This document shows, piece by piece, positions 5,485 through 11,748 of a DNA stretch of 38,604 nt. This DNA comes from Tenacibaculum sp. (GTDB lineage Bacteria; Bacteroidota; Bacteroidia; Flavobacteriales; Flavobacteriaceae), in contig JAHDHE010000010.1 of NCBI GenBank assembly GCA_020631475.1, positions 1 to 38,604 on the forward strand, given 5' to 3'. The notes below the pieces were generated by a model. It was not told the DNA's origin, did not search any database, and worked only from the letters and a program-made list of their open reading frames with translations. The translations under genes and the position numbers were made by a program. Position 1 is the stretch's first letter. Every line of letters starts with the position of its first letter.

Positions 5485-7707
5485 GTGCTCAACCCTTTTA
5501 TTAATGAAAATAACAATTACTTGAAAAAATTCCCAAATTACAAACAAACAGAAGCTAAAGATTGTGGGCCTACTTGTATAAAAATCATAGCTAAACACTA
5601 TGGTAAAACAATTAACACACAACAATTACGTAGCCTAAGCGAAACTACTCGTGAAGGAAGTAGTTTATTAGGTTTAAGTGATGCTGTAGAATCTATGGGC
5701 TTCAAGTCCTTAGGTATTAAACTTGCTTTTAATAAACTTAAAGAAGCACCGCTTCCTTGTATAATTCATTGGAATAAAAACCACTATGTTGTTCTTTATA
5801 AAATTAAAAAAGACACTGTTTATATTTCCGATCCAGCACACGGATTAATCTCTTTTACAAAAGAAGAATTTATACAAAATTGGATTGGCAATAATGCTGA
5901 TGAAAATACCGAAGAAGGTATTGCTTTATTAGTAGAACCAACTCCTAAATTTTATAGTGAAGAATTTGAAGAAGATGAAAAATTTGGATTCTCATTTATA
6001 TTCAAATACTTATTCAAATACAAAAAATTCATAGTCCAACTTATTATTGGGCTACTCGCAGGTAGTTTACTACAACTAATTCTACCTTTTTTAACACAAA
6101 GTGTGGTTGATGTTGGTATTAAAAATCAAGATTTAAACTTTATATATCTTATTCTTTTTGCACAATTATTTCTTTTTATAGGTAAAGCTTCCTTAGAAAT
6201 TATTCGTAGTTGGATTTTACTTCACCTAAGCACACGAATAAATATTTCATTAATTTCTGATTTCTTTATTAAGTTAATGAAACTACCTATCTCCTATTTT
6301 GATGTTCGTATGACAGGAGATTTATTACAAAGAATTAACGATCATAAACGTATTGAAAGAATATTAACAACCTCTTCTTTAACTGTTTTATTCTCCTTTT
6401 TCAACCTGATTATTTTCAGTTTAGTTTTAGGGTATTACAGTTTACAAATCTTTGGAGTATTTGTACTAGGAAGCGTTTTATACTTCGGATGGGTATTATT
6501 CTTCTTTAAAAAACGTAAAGAATTAGATTATAAACGATTCTCACAAGTAAGTCAAGAACAAAGTAAAGTGATTGAGCTTATTAACGGAATGCAAGAAATT
6601 AAACTACACAATGCTGAACGTAGAATGCGTTGGAATTGGGAATATGTTCAAGCTCGTTTATTTAAAGTTGCTACCAAAAGTTTAGCCTTAGAACAAACAC
6701 AAAGTGTTGGTTCTAACTTTATTAACGAACTTAAAAATATGTTCATCACTATTTTGTCTGCAAAATTAGTAATAGACGGACAAATTACTTTAGGTATGAT
6801 GATGGCAATTAGTTATATCGTTGGGCAATTAAACGGACCGATTACTCAGTTGATTAATTTTATGCGGGATGTACAAGACGCTCAAATATCTATTGACAGA
6901 CTTGGTGAAATTCATAGTATGGAAGATGAAGAAAAACCTGGTGATGAAAAAGTAACAAACATTCCTGAAAACGAATCTATAAAAATCAACAATATCTCTT
7001 TTAGATATACTGGTGGATTAGAACCTGTTTTAAAAGATTTATCTGTCGAAATTCCAGCAAACAAAACAACCGCTATTGTGGGTGTTAGCGGAAGCGGAAA
7101 AACAACGTTAATGAAATTATTACTTGGTTTTTATCAAGTAGATTCTGGAGATATTTCTGTCGGAAACTTCAACCTTAAAACAATCTCTCAAAAAGAATGG
7201 AGAAGAAACTGTGGTGTTGTAATGCAAGAAGGATACATTTTTAATGATTCTATTGCTAAAAACATTGCAGTTGGTGAAGATTATGTAGATAAAGAAAAAC
7301 TAGCTCATGCTATTGATGTAGCAAATATCGCTGATTATATAGATGGACTACCTTTAGGATACAATACAAAAATTGGTAGCGAAGGTAACGGATTGAGTAC
7401 TGGACAAAAACAACGTTTATTAATTGCTCGTTCTGTTTATAAAAACCCGAAATTCTTATTTTTTGATGAAGCTACTTCTGCTTTAGATGCCAACAACGAA
7501 AAAGTAATTATGGGCAAACTAAATGAGTTTTTCTCTAATAAAACAGCTGTTGTTATTGCACATAGATTAAGTACCGTAAAAAATGCACATCAAATTATTG
7601 TATTAGACAAAGGAAAAATCATCGAAAAAGGTTCTCATGAAGAACTTATAAAATTAAACGGAAGCTATTATCACCTAGTTAAAAATCAACTTGACTTAGG
7701 TAAATAA
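5485..7707 (+). CDS. C39-peptidase ABC exporter (PCAT)
   Basis: This 740-aa exporter both cleaves and translocates Gly-Gly peptides. The N-terminal C39 domain (~15-150) has the full catalytic set: Q21, C27 in the DCGPTC motif, H100 in NHYVVLY and D116 in SDPAHG. The transmembrane domain (~175-470) has six helices. The ATPase domain has Walker A GVSGSGKTT (533-541), signature LSTGQ (637-641, with T for the usual G) and Walker B FLFFDEATSALD. The first start is GTG 5485. TTG 5521 (LKKFPNYKQ) matches where family members usually begin, so the protein may be 728 aa. It is the only complete Gly-Gly protease in the locus and the likely processor of all the precursors. Confidence 0.92.
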   Translation: MLNPFINENNNYLKKFPNYKQTEAKDCGPTCIKIIAKHYGKTINTQQLRSLSETTREGSSLLGLSDAVESMGFKSLGIKLAFNKLKEAPLPCIIHWNKNHYVVLYKIKKDTVYISDPAHGLISFTKEEFIQNWIGNNADENTEEGIALLVEPTPKFYSEEFEEDEKFGFSFIFKYLFKYKKFIVQLIIGLLAGSLLQLILPFLTQSVVDVGIKNQDLNFIYLILFAQLFLFIGKASLEIIRSWILLHLSTRINISLISDFFIKLMKLPISYFDVRMTGDLLQRINDHKRIERILTTSSLTVLFSFFNLIIFSLVLGYYSLQIFGVFVLGSVLYFGWVLFFFKKRKELDYKRFSQVSQEQSKVIELINGMQEIKLHNAERRMRWNWEYVQARLFKVATKSLALEQTQSVGSNFINELKNMFITILSAKLVIDGQITLGMMMAISYIVGQLNGPITQLINFMRDVQDAQISIDRLGEIHSMEDEEKPGDEKVTNIPENESIKINNISFRYTGGLEPVLKDLSVEIPANKTTAIVGVSGSGKTTLMKLLLGFYQVDSGDISVGNFNLKTISQKEWRRNCGVVMQEGYIFNDSIAKNIAVGEDYVDKEKLAHAIDVANIADYIDGLPLGYNTKIGSEGNGLSTGQKQRLLIARSVYKNPKFLFFDEATSALDANNEKVIMGKLNEFFSNKTAVVIAHRLSTVKNAHQIIVLDKGKIIEKGSHEELIKLNGSYYHLVKNQLDLGK

Positions 7708-7714
7708 ATAAAAC

Positions 7715-7787
7715 GTCATTACGAGAAGAGAAGCGACGAAGTAATCTCATCAATATAAACAGATTGCTTCATCTCATTCGCAATGAC
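7715..7787. repeat. REP-like palindromic element 1
   Basis: The element begins GTCATTACGAGAAG and ends CGCAATGAC, with GAAGTAATCT and AGATTGCTTC as inner inverted parts. A related unit lies at 24600-24677. It resembles the dispersed GTCATTGCGA palindromes of flavobacterial genomes. Here it lies between the exporter and leader copy B and may act as a terminator. Confidence 0.65.
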
Positions 7788-7794
7788 AAACAAT

Positions 7795-7847
7795 ATTCTC
7801 TCGCGAGGAATAGACACAAACCTTGAGTGTCTTTAAACCGTTCAAGG
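7795..7847 (+). ncRNA. Conserved hairpin-pseudoknot leader, copy B
   Basis: It has the same layout as copy A. Hairpin ATTCT-[CTCGCGA]-GGAAT has a U-G instead of the usual U-A pair. Stem 1 AGACAC/GTGTCT and stem 2 CCTTGA (7821-7826) with TCAAGG (7842-7847) follow. Loop 3 is TTAAACCGT, one nt longer than elsewhere. The start codon of precursor 3 lies 30 nt downstream. The U-G pair favours the plus strand as the transcribed one. Confidence 0.72.
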
Positions 7848-7877
7848 ATTTAATCAAAATAATTAAATCTTATAATT

Positions 7878-8036
7878 ATGAAAAAATCAATTTTAAATTT
7901 AGGAAAAGCTTTAAATAAAATAGAGCAAAAAACCATCAATGGAGGAGGAAATGAATGCTCATCTCCTTCTGCTAAATTTTTATGTATGACACAAGGGATA
8001 TGTGAACCAGGATGTGGTCCTTTTCATATTGTTTAG
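7878..8036 (+). CDS. Gly-Gly leader precursor peptide 3 (4 Cys)
   Basis: This 52-aa precursor is the shortest intact one. The leader is MKKSILNLGKALNK-IEQKTINGG. The core (GNECSSPS...) has Cys 27, 36, 42 and 46, with C-x8-C-x5-C-x3-C spacing, and a short hydrophobic end (GPFHIV). It is the first gene of the group behind leader copy B. Its start codon sits in TTATAATTATG, as in most group-leading precursors here. Confidence 0.83.
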   Translation: MKKSILNLGKALNKIEQKTINGGGNECSSPSAKFLCMTQGICEPGCGPFHIV

Positions 8037-8058
8037 TTATTCAATAAATCTTATAATT

Positions 8059-8283
8059 ATGGAAAAATTAATTTTAAATTTAGGAAAAACTTTAAATAAA
8101 GCTGAACAAAAAACTATTAATGGAGGTCAAGTATTTAACGGACCTTGTTTTGAGTGGTGTGCAGATCCTTATATTCAACAAATGTATTGGAAACCATTAA
8201 ATTGTAGTTGTAATTCCGGAAGTGGAGGCTCTGGTAATGGAAATTCCGGAAATTCAGGACAAGGACCTGTTGACCCAGTATAA
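8059..8283 (+). CDS. Gly-Gly leader precursor peptide 4 with Gly/Ser-rich tail (4 Cys)
   Basis: This 74-aa precursor is the longest. The leader MEKLILNLGKTLNK-AEQKTINGG is the only one starting MEKL. The core has Cys 30, 34, 49 and 51 with an aromatic middle (PYIQQMYWKPLN). It is followed by a ~20-residue tail of Gly, Ser and Asn (from residue 52) ending GQGPVDPV. The tail is low-complexity and flexible, unlike the other cores. It resembles the Ser/Gly-rich C-termini of some exported microcins, but without similarity I can name. Upstream in-frame codons exist, but the leader fixes the start at 8059. Confidence 0.83.
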   Translation: MEKLILNLGKTLNKAEQKTINGGQVFNGPCFEWCADPYIQQMYWKPLNCSCNSGSGGSGNGNSGNSGQGPVDPV

Positions 8284-8326
8284 AACACAATATTAATATT
8301 TTGATAAATAAAAAATTAAAAACAAA

Positions 8327-8518
8327 ATGAAAAAATCAATTTTAAACTTAGGTAGAACTCTAAATAAAGTAGAACAAAAAACCATTAATGGAGGAATGCA
8401 TTTTACAACTTGCAATTACTCAGAAGGAGGTGGTGGAGAATGTGGACCTACAGCAGAATGTCAATCTATATGGAATGGACAAAATCTTGGGGTTTGTGTT
8501 AGTATTAATCCTGAATAA
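8327..8518 (+). CDS. Gly-Gly leader precursor peptide 5 (4 Cys)
   Basis: This is a 63-aa precursor. The leader MKKSILNLGRTLNK-VEQKTINGG has Arg at position 10. The core starts with Met24 and contains a GGGG run (34-37). Cys are at 29, 39, 45 and 57. It is last in the group behind leader copy B, followed by an inverted repeat and the HlyD gene. Confidence 0.85.
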   Translation: MKKSILNLGRTLNKVEQKTINGGMHFTTCNYSEGGGGECGPTAECQSIWNGQNLGVCVSINPE

Positions 8519-8542
8519 GAGTTTTTAATTAAAAAACTTGAA

Positions 8543-8570
8543 AGAAGGTGCTCTAAATAGAGCATCTTCT
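8543..8570 (+). terminator. Hairpin between precursor 5 and HlyD
   Basis: AGAAGGTGCTCT (8543-8554) pairs with AGAGCATCTTCT (8559-8570), 12 bp with one G-T, and an AAAT loop. It lacks a T run (ACAAAAAG follows), so termination would be partial and read-through into HlyD is likely. Confidence 0.55.
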
Positions 8571-8590
8571 ACAAAAAGAAAGTAAAACAG

Positions 8591-9880
8591 ATGCCACAAA
8601 GTAATTTAGAAATAGAAATACGTAGCGAAGAAGTACAGGAAATATTAAGTTATGTACCTAATTGGATGGTCCGCTGGGGAAATACCTTATTTTTTTTACT
8701 AATAATTATGTTATTATTTATATCATGGTTTGTTAAGTATCCTGATGTAATTTCTACCCAAGTAATGGTAACAACTTCGTTTCCTCCTGAAAAAATATAT
8801 GCAAAATCGACAGGGCAGTTTCAAACTTTTTTAACTACTGATGAAAAGAGTGTATCAAAAAATGAAGTATTAGCTATTATAGAAAATAGTGCATCTTACA
8901 AAGATGTATTACTTTTAAAAAGCATTACGGACACTATAGAAATTCATAAAGAAAACTTTTCTTTTCCTATCGAAAAACTACCTTTCCTTATCTTAGGAGA
9001 AATTACTTCAAGCTTTTCTCAGTTTGAAAATGATTATTCTGAATACATATTAAATAATAAACTTACACCTTACAAATCTGAAACTTTTGCTAACAGAATG
9101 TCGGTTATTGAAGCTCGTGGAAGATTACAGATTTTATTATCCCAAAGAGATTTAAACAAAAAAGAATTAGAGTTTAAAGAAATAGACCGTGAACGTAGTA
9201 CAAAACTGTATGAACAAGGCGTTATTTCTGCCAAAGAAAAAGAGTTAAAAGAAATTGAGTTACTTCAAGCAAAAAGATCTTATAAAAGTTTAGAAAACTC
9301 CATTTCACAAATGAGGGAACTCATTAATAATTCTTCTAAGAATTTAGAAGGTACTTCTATTAAAAAAACTCAAAATGATAGTAGACTTAAAAAGAAAGCG
9401 ATACAATCATTTCTATATTTAAAAAAGGCTATTAAAGATTGGGAAAAACAATATGCTTTAATATCATCTATAAACGGAAAAGTATCTTTCTTATCTTTTT
9501 GGAATAAAAACCAAACTGTTAAATCTGGGGAGTTAATTTTTACGATTATTCCTGATGAAGGAAATTCCTTCATAGGTAAAATAAAAGCTCCTGCTACTAA
9601 TTCAGGTAAGATTAAAAAGGGGCAAAAAGTGCAAATAAAACTATTGAATTATCCTTCTGATGAATTTGGTGAATTAAACGGAGAAGTAAAGTCTATTTCA
9701 TTAACACCTGATGAAGAAGGTAATTATTTAATTAATGTTGAATTACCACAAAATTTAAAAACTACCTACGATAAAACAATTTCTTTTAGACAAGAAATGA
9801 AAGGTACAGCAGATATCGTAACTGAAGACTTACGTTTGATAGAACGGTTTTTCTATCAACTTAGAAATATTATTAAATAA
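8591..9880 (+). CDS. HlyD-family membrane fusion (adaptor) protein
   Basis: This 429-aa periplasmic adaptor has one N-terminal membrane helix (~31-48, NTLFFLLIIMLLFISWF) followed by KYPDVI. The first half of a split lipoyl/barrel region spans ~55-100 (YAKSTGQFQTFL, SVSKNEVLAIIEN). A long charged coiled-coil hairpin spans ~165-265. The second barrel half is ~290-380 (ISSINGKVSFL, VKSGELIFTIIP, IKKGQKVQIKLLNYP). Such proteins bridge a C39 ABC exporter to an outer-membrane channel in Gram-negatives. No TolC-like gene lies in the window, so a shared channel is likely. It is placed between two precursor groups, downstream of precursors 3-5. Confidence 0.88.
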   Translation: MPQSNLEIEIRSEEVQEILSYVPNWMVRWGNTLFFLLIIMLLFISWFVKYPDVISTQVMVTTSFPPEKIYAKSTGQFQTFLTTDEKSVSKNEVLAIIENSASYKDVLLLKSITDTIEIHKENFSFPIEKLPFLILGEITSSFSQFENDYSEYILNNKLTPYKSETFANRMSVIEARGRLQILLSQRDLNKKELEFKEIDRERSTKLYEQGVISAKEKELKEIELLQAKRSYKSLENSISQMRELINNSSKNLEGTSIKKTQNDSRLKKKAIQSFLYLKKAIKDWEKQYALISSINGKVSFLSFWNKNQTVKSGELIFTIIPDEGNSFIGKIKAPATNSGKIKKGQKVQIKLLNYPSDEFGELNGEVKSISLTPDEEGNYLINVELPQNLKTTYDKTISFRQEMKGTADIVTEDLRLIERFFYQLRNIIK

Positions 9881-9884
9881 AAAC

Positions 9885-9936
9885 ATTCTCTCGCGAAGAA
9901 TAGACACAAACCTTGAGTGTCTTTAAATGATCAAGG
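9885..9936 (+). ncRNA. Conserved hairpin-pseudoknot leader, copy C
   Basis: Hairpin 9885-9901 (ATTCT/AGAAT, loop CTCGCGA). Stem 1 is 9902-9907 with 9917-9922. Stem 2 is CCTTGA (9911-9916) with TCAAGG (9931-9936). It begins only 4 nt after the HlyD stop with no terminator between, so here the element must be either inside a longer transcript or carry its own promoter. Precursor 6 starts 30 nt on. Confidence 0.72.
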
Positions 9937-9966
9937 GTTTAATCAAATTAATTAAATCTTATAATT

Positions 9967-10143
9967 ATGAAAAAACAAATTTTAAATTTAGGTAAACTAT
10001 TGAATAAAAAACAACAAAAACAAATTAATGGAGGTTTTTTAGGTGGAGAAAATTGTATAAGTGATGGTGATTGCCAAAAAGGGTTTATTTGTAATTGTTC
10101 TATTTGTATAGACCCAACTAAACCATACATACCTTGTGATTAA
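9967..10143 (+). CDS. Gly-Gly leader precursor peptide 6 (6 Cys)
   Basis: This is a 58-aa precursor. The leader MKKQILNLGKLLNK-KQQKQINGG is the most divergent of the set, with KQQKQ in place of AEQKx. The core is dense in cysteine (30, 36, 42, 44, 47 and 57), spacing C-x5-C-x5-C-x-C-x2-C-x9-C. This is consistent with three disulfides in a compact knot. A second Gly-Gly at 26-27 in the core is a possible alternative cut. The frame is fixed by the leader. Confidence 0.83.
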   Translation: MKKQILNLGKLLNKKQQKQINGGFLGGENCISDGDCQKGFICNCSICIDPTKPYIPCD

Positions 10144-10153
10144 ACTAAAAATT

Positions 10154-10210
10154 ATGAAAAAACAAATTTTAAACTTAGGAAAAGCTTTAAATAAAAGCGG
10201 AGCAAAATAA
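10154..10210 (+). pseudogene. Broken Gly-Gly precursor (leader only)
   Basis: The ATG at 10154 opens the usual leader (MKKQILNLGKALNK). One extra A before GCGGAGC shifts the frame, giving SGAK and a stop after 18 codons. The Gly-Gly site and the whole core are missing; the sequence runs straight into the terminator-like hairpin at 10211. A related stump (GGTAAAGCGGAG) follows precursor 10 at 11161, so this junction was copied along with the group downstream. Confidence 0.75.
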
Positions 10211-10232
10211 TTGATAGAACATTTTCTATCAA
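10211..10232 (+). terminator. Hairpin before leader copy D
   Basis: TTGATAGAA-CATT-TTCTATCAA is a 9-bp perfect stem. The downstream sequence is A-rich rather than T-rich, so termination strength is doubtful. A copy with one mismatch lies at 11181-11202. Confidence 0.5.
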
Positions 10233-10241
10233 CAAAAAAAC

Positions 10242-10293
10242 TTTCTCTCGCGAAGAATAGACACAAACCTTGAGTGTCTTTAAATGATCAAGG
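10242..10293 (+). ncRNA. Conserved hairpin-pseudoknot leader, copy D
   Basis: It is identical in its paired parts to copy C, except that the outermost hairpin pair is lost (T for A at 10242). Stem 1 is 10259-10264 with 10274-10279; stem 2 is 10268-10273 with 10288-10293. It precedes precursor 7 by 30 nt. This copy and copy E are a recent duplication, so they are not independent evidence of structure. Confidence 0.72.
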
Positions 10294-10323
10294 ATTTAAT
10301 CAAATTAATTAAATCTTATAATT

Positions 10324-10536
10324 ATGAAAAATCAAATTTTAAATTTAGGAAAAGCTTTAAATAAAGCTGATCAAAAACAAATTAATGGAGGCTTTGGTTG
10401 TAGTCAATTTCCTCGTTCTCTATGTTTTGGGCCTGTTCCTGGCTGCTTATCTTGTAATCAATTAGTCAATTATCCTGGAGCTATTGGTTGCGTTAGAATT
10501 CATAGTGATTGTTTTGATGGACAAGAATTAACTTAA
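10324..10536 (+). CDS. Gly-Gly leader precursor peptide 7 (6 Cys)
   Basis: This is a 70-aa precursor. The leader is MKNQILNLGKALNK-ADQKQINGG. The core has Cys 26, 34, 41, 44, 56 and 63 with SLCFGPVPGCLSC in the middle. The LC[FY]G-P...C..C pattern is shared with precursor 9 (10731), so these two form a six-cysteine subfamily. The protein encoded at 11294 is identical, with a single silent A/G difference near the end of the gene. Confidence 0.87.
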   Translation: MKNQILNLGKALNKADQKQINGGFGCSQFPRSLCFGPVPGCLSCNQLVNYPGAIGCVRIHSDCFDGQELT

Positions 10537-10546
10537 ACTATTTTTT

Positions 10547-10717
10547 ATGAAAAATCAAATTTTAAATTTAGGGAATGCTTTAAATAAATCTGAGCAAAAA
10601 CAAATTAATGGAGGTAATATGGATGCCACTTGTGAAGAATTAGGCTGGAACGAATATACGTGTGCTAACGTGGGACCAGAAGATCAAGTTGATAGAAATT
10701 ATTATAAATGCTGTTAA
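10547..10717 (+). CDS. Gly-Gly leader precursor peptide 8 (4 Cys)
   Basis: This is a 56-aa precursor. The leader is MKNQILNLGNALNK-SEQKQINGG. The core has Cys 29, 39, 55 and 56 and ends in a Cys-Cys pair (NYYKCC). It is acidic and polar. The first ~25 nt of the gene and everything upstream are the same as at precursor 12 (11517), but leader and core then diverge. It lies 10 nt after precursor 7 and 13 nt before precursor 9, clearly one operon. Confidence 0.83.
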   Translation: MKNQILNLGNALNKSEQKQINGGNMDATCEELGWNEYTCANVGPEDQVDRNYYKCC

Positions 10718-10730
10718 TAAATATAGTAAA

Positions 10731-10928
10731 ATGAAAAAATCAATCTTAAATATAGGAAATGCATTGAGTAAAACTGAGCAAAAAAAAGTTAATGGTGGAA
10801 GTGATGACTGTTTCACACCATACTTATGCTATGGTGCACCTAATCCTTTTGTTCCATGCGGGACTTGTGAAGAGTACAATCAATTATCTCAATACTGTAA
10901 AAACAGAGTTATAAATAGCTGTTTTTAA
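10731..10928 (+). CDS. Gly-Gly leader precursor peptide 9 (6 Cys)
   Basis: This is a 65-aa precursor. The leader MKKSILNIGNALSK-TEQKKVNGG has several substitutions (I8, S13, KV19-20). The core has Cys 27, 33, 43, 46, 56 and 64 with YLCYGAPNPFVPCGTC, related to precursor 7. It may use ATG 10731, since the frame is open further upstream without homology. Confidence 0.85.
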   Translation: MKKSILNIGNALSKTEQKKVNGGSDDCFTPYLCYGAPNPFVPCGTCEEYNQLSQYCKNRVINSCF

Positions 10929-10950
10929 TCATTAAAAAACATTGAAATTT

Positions 10951-11160
10951 ATGAAAAAATCAATTTTAAATTTAGGAAATGCTTTAAATAAAGCGGAACA
11001 AAAAGAAATTAACGGAGGAATGCTTATAGACCCTTGTACCGGTTCTAGTATTTATAGTGATATTGGAGGCGGAGAGTGCACATATCGTCCAAAAGGAATG
11101 GATACCAGAAAGTTGTGTTTAGGGAAAATTTTAAATGGTTATTGTGCTCCTTTAAATTAA
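10951..11160 (+). CDS. Gly-Gly leader precursor peptide 10 (4 Cys)
   Basis: This is a 69-aa precursor. The leader is MKKSILNLGNALNK-AEQKEINGG. The core starts with Met24 and has Cys 29, 43, 56 and 65 and a GGG run (39-41). Positive charges lie in the second half (RPKGMDTRK). ATG 10951 begins the conserved leader; an upstream TTG three codons earlier is not needed. The stop codon lies in TTTAAATTAAGGTAAAGC, which looks like a scrambled piece of leader DNA, so the C-terminus may have been reset by recombination. Confidence 0.85.
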   Translation: MKKSILNLGNALNKAEQKEINGGMLIDPCTGSSIYSDIGGGECTYRPKGMDTRKLCLGKILNGYCAPLN

Positions 11161-11211
11161 GGTAAAGCGGAGTAATATAATTGATAAAACATTTTCTATC
11201 AATAAAAAAAC

Positions 11212-11263
11212 ATTCTCTCGCGAAGAATAGACACAAACCTTGAGTGTCTTTAAATGATCAAGG
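11212..11263 (+). ncRNA. Conserved hairpin-pseudoknot leader, copy E
   Basis: Hairpin 11212-11228. Stem 1 is 11229-11234 with 11244-11249; stem 2 is 11238-11243 with 11258-11263. It is otherwise the same as copy D, from which it was duplicated, and keeps the outer hairpin pair that D has lost. Precursor 11 begins 30 nt downstream. Confidence 0.72.
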
Positions 11264-11293
11264 ATTTAATCAAATTAATTAAATCTTATAATT

Positions 11294-11506
11294 ATGAAAA
11301 ATCAAATTTTAAATTTAGGAAAAGCTTTAAATAAAGCTGATCAAAAACAAATTAATGGAGGCTTTGGTTGTAGTCAATTTCCTCGTTCTCTATGTTTTGG
11401 GCCTGTTCCTGGCTGCTTATCTTGTAATCAATTAGTCAATTATCCTGGAGCTATTGGTTGCGTTAGAATTCATAGTGATTGTTTTGATGGGCAAGAATTA
11501 ACTTAA
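11294..11506 (+). CDS. Gly-Gly leader precursor peptide 11, identical to peptide 7
   Basis: This 70-aa protein is identical to that of 10324-10536, with cysteines at 26, 34, 41, 44, 56 and 63. It is the only core present twice, which may raise its dose or simply reflect the fresh duplication. Confidence 0.87.
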   Translation: MKNQILNLGKALNKADQKQINGGFGCSQFPRSLCFGPVPGCLSCNQLVNYPGAIGCVRIHSDCFDGQELT

Positions 11507-11516
11507 ACTATTTTTT

Positions 11517-11699
11517 ATGAAAAATCAAATTTTAAATTTAGGAAAAAGCTTAAACAAAGCAGAACAACAACAAATTAATGGAGGTGCAAACCTTCCATAT
11601 GATAACGAAAGAGATTGTGAATTAAATGGTGGTATATGGTACGCATGTATTAGCGAATGTTATAACTCAAAAGATCCACATTTTCCTCCTTGTATGTAA
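11517..11699 (+). CDS. Gly-Gly leader precursor peptide 12 (4 Cys)
   Basis: This is a 60-aa precursor. The leader MKNQILNLGKSLNK-AEQQQINGG has a Gln-rich end. The core has Cys 34, 44, 48 and 59. The first Cys comes late, after a ten-residue polar stretch. NERDC-L-GGIW links it to precursor 1. It is last in the array and followed by a strong terminator. Confidence 0.85.
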   Translation: MKNQILNLGKSLNKAEQQQINGGANLPYDNERDCELNGGIWYACISECYNSKDPHFPPCM

Positions 11700-11720
11700 A
11701 AACTGAATAATTAATATTTT

Positions 11721-11748
11721 AAGAAGCTCTTTTAAGAGCTTCTTTTTT
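11721..11748 (+). terminator. Terminator at the end of the peptide locus
   Basis: AAGAAGCTCT (11721-11730) pairs with AGAGCTTCTT (11735-11744) around a TTTA loop, followed by a T run. It is a clear intrinsic terminator closing the array. Confidence 0.85.

Larger units (their letters stand above)
10242..10571 (+). repeat. Tandem-duplicated unit, copy 1 (offset 970)
   Basis: This is nearly identical to 11212-11541. It covers leader element D, all of precursor 7 and the first codons of precursor 8. Weaker similarity extends left through the hairpin at 10211. The right edge falls inside the leader codons of precursor 8, after TTTAGG. Confidence 0.9.
11212..11541 (+). repeat. Tandem-duplicated unit, copy 2
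   Basis: This is the second copy of 10242-10571: leader element E, precursor 11 and the first codons of precursor 12. The few differences (such as A to G near the end of the precursor gene) point to a recent event. Confidence 0.9.

Noticed and set aside
8390..8400. Internal GGAGGAATG in precursors 5 and 10 as a Shine-Dalgarno plus start for leaderless cores
   Set aside because: The spacing between GGAGG and ATG is one base, too short for initiation, and the GG codons are conserved for the cleavage site in all precursors.
10039..10266. Minus-strand ORFs across the precursor array (also 4183-4506, 9948-10130, 11045-11236)
   Set aside because: They are mirror images of the precursor genes and leader elements, start with no ribosome site, and share only the sequence imposed by the conserved plus-strand repeats.
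4227..11263. Five spaced direct repeats as a CRISPR array or integron attC-like sites
   Set aside because: Spacing is irregular (from ~360 bp to ~3.6 kb), the intervals are coding genes, no cas or integrase gene is near, and the changes between copies keep RNA pairing, which fits a transcribed leader better.
4304..11699. Lanthipeptide or other thioether-type RiPP precursors
   Set aside because: No LanM/LanB/LanC, radical-SAM or YcaO-like gene is in the locus, and the cores are rich in Cys but not especially in Ser/Thr. Disulfide formation by VKOR-Trx is the simpler reading.
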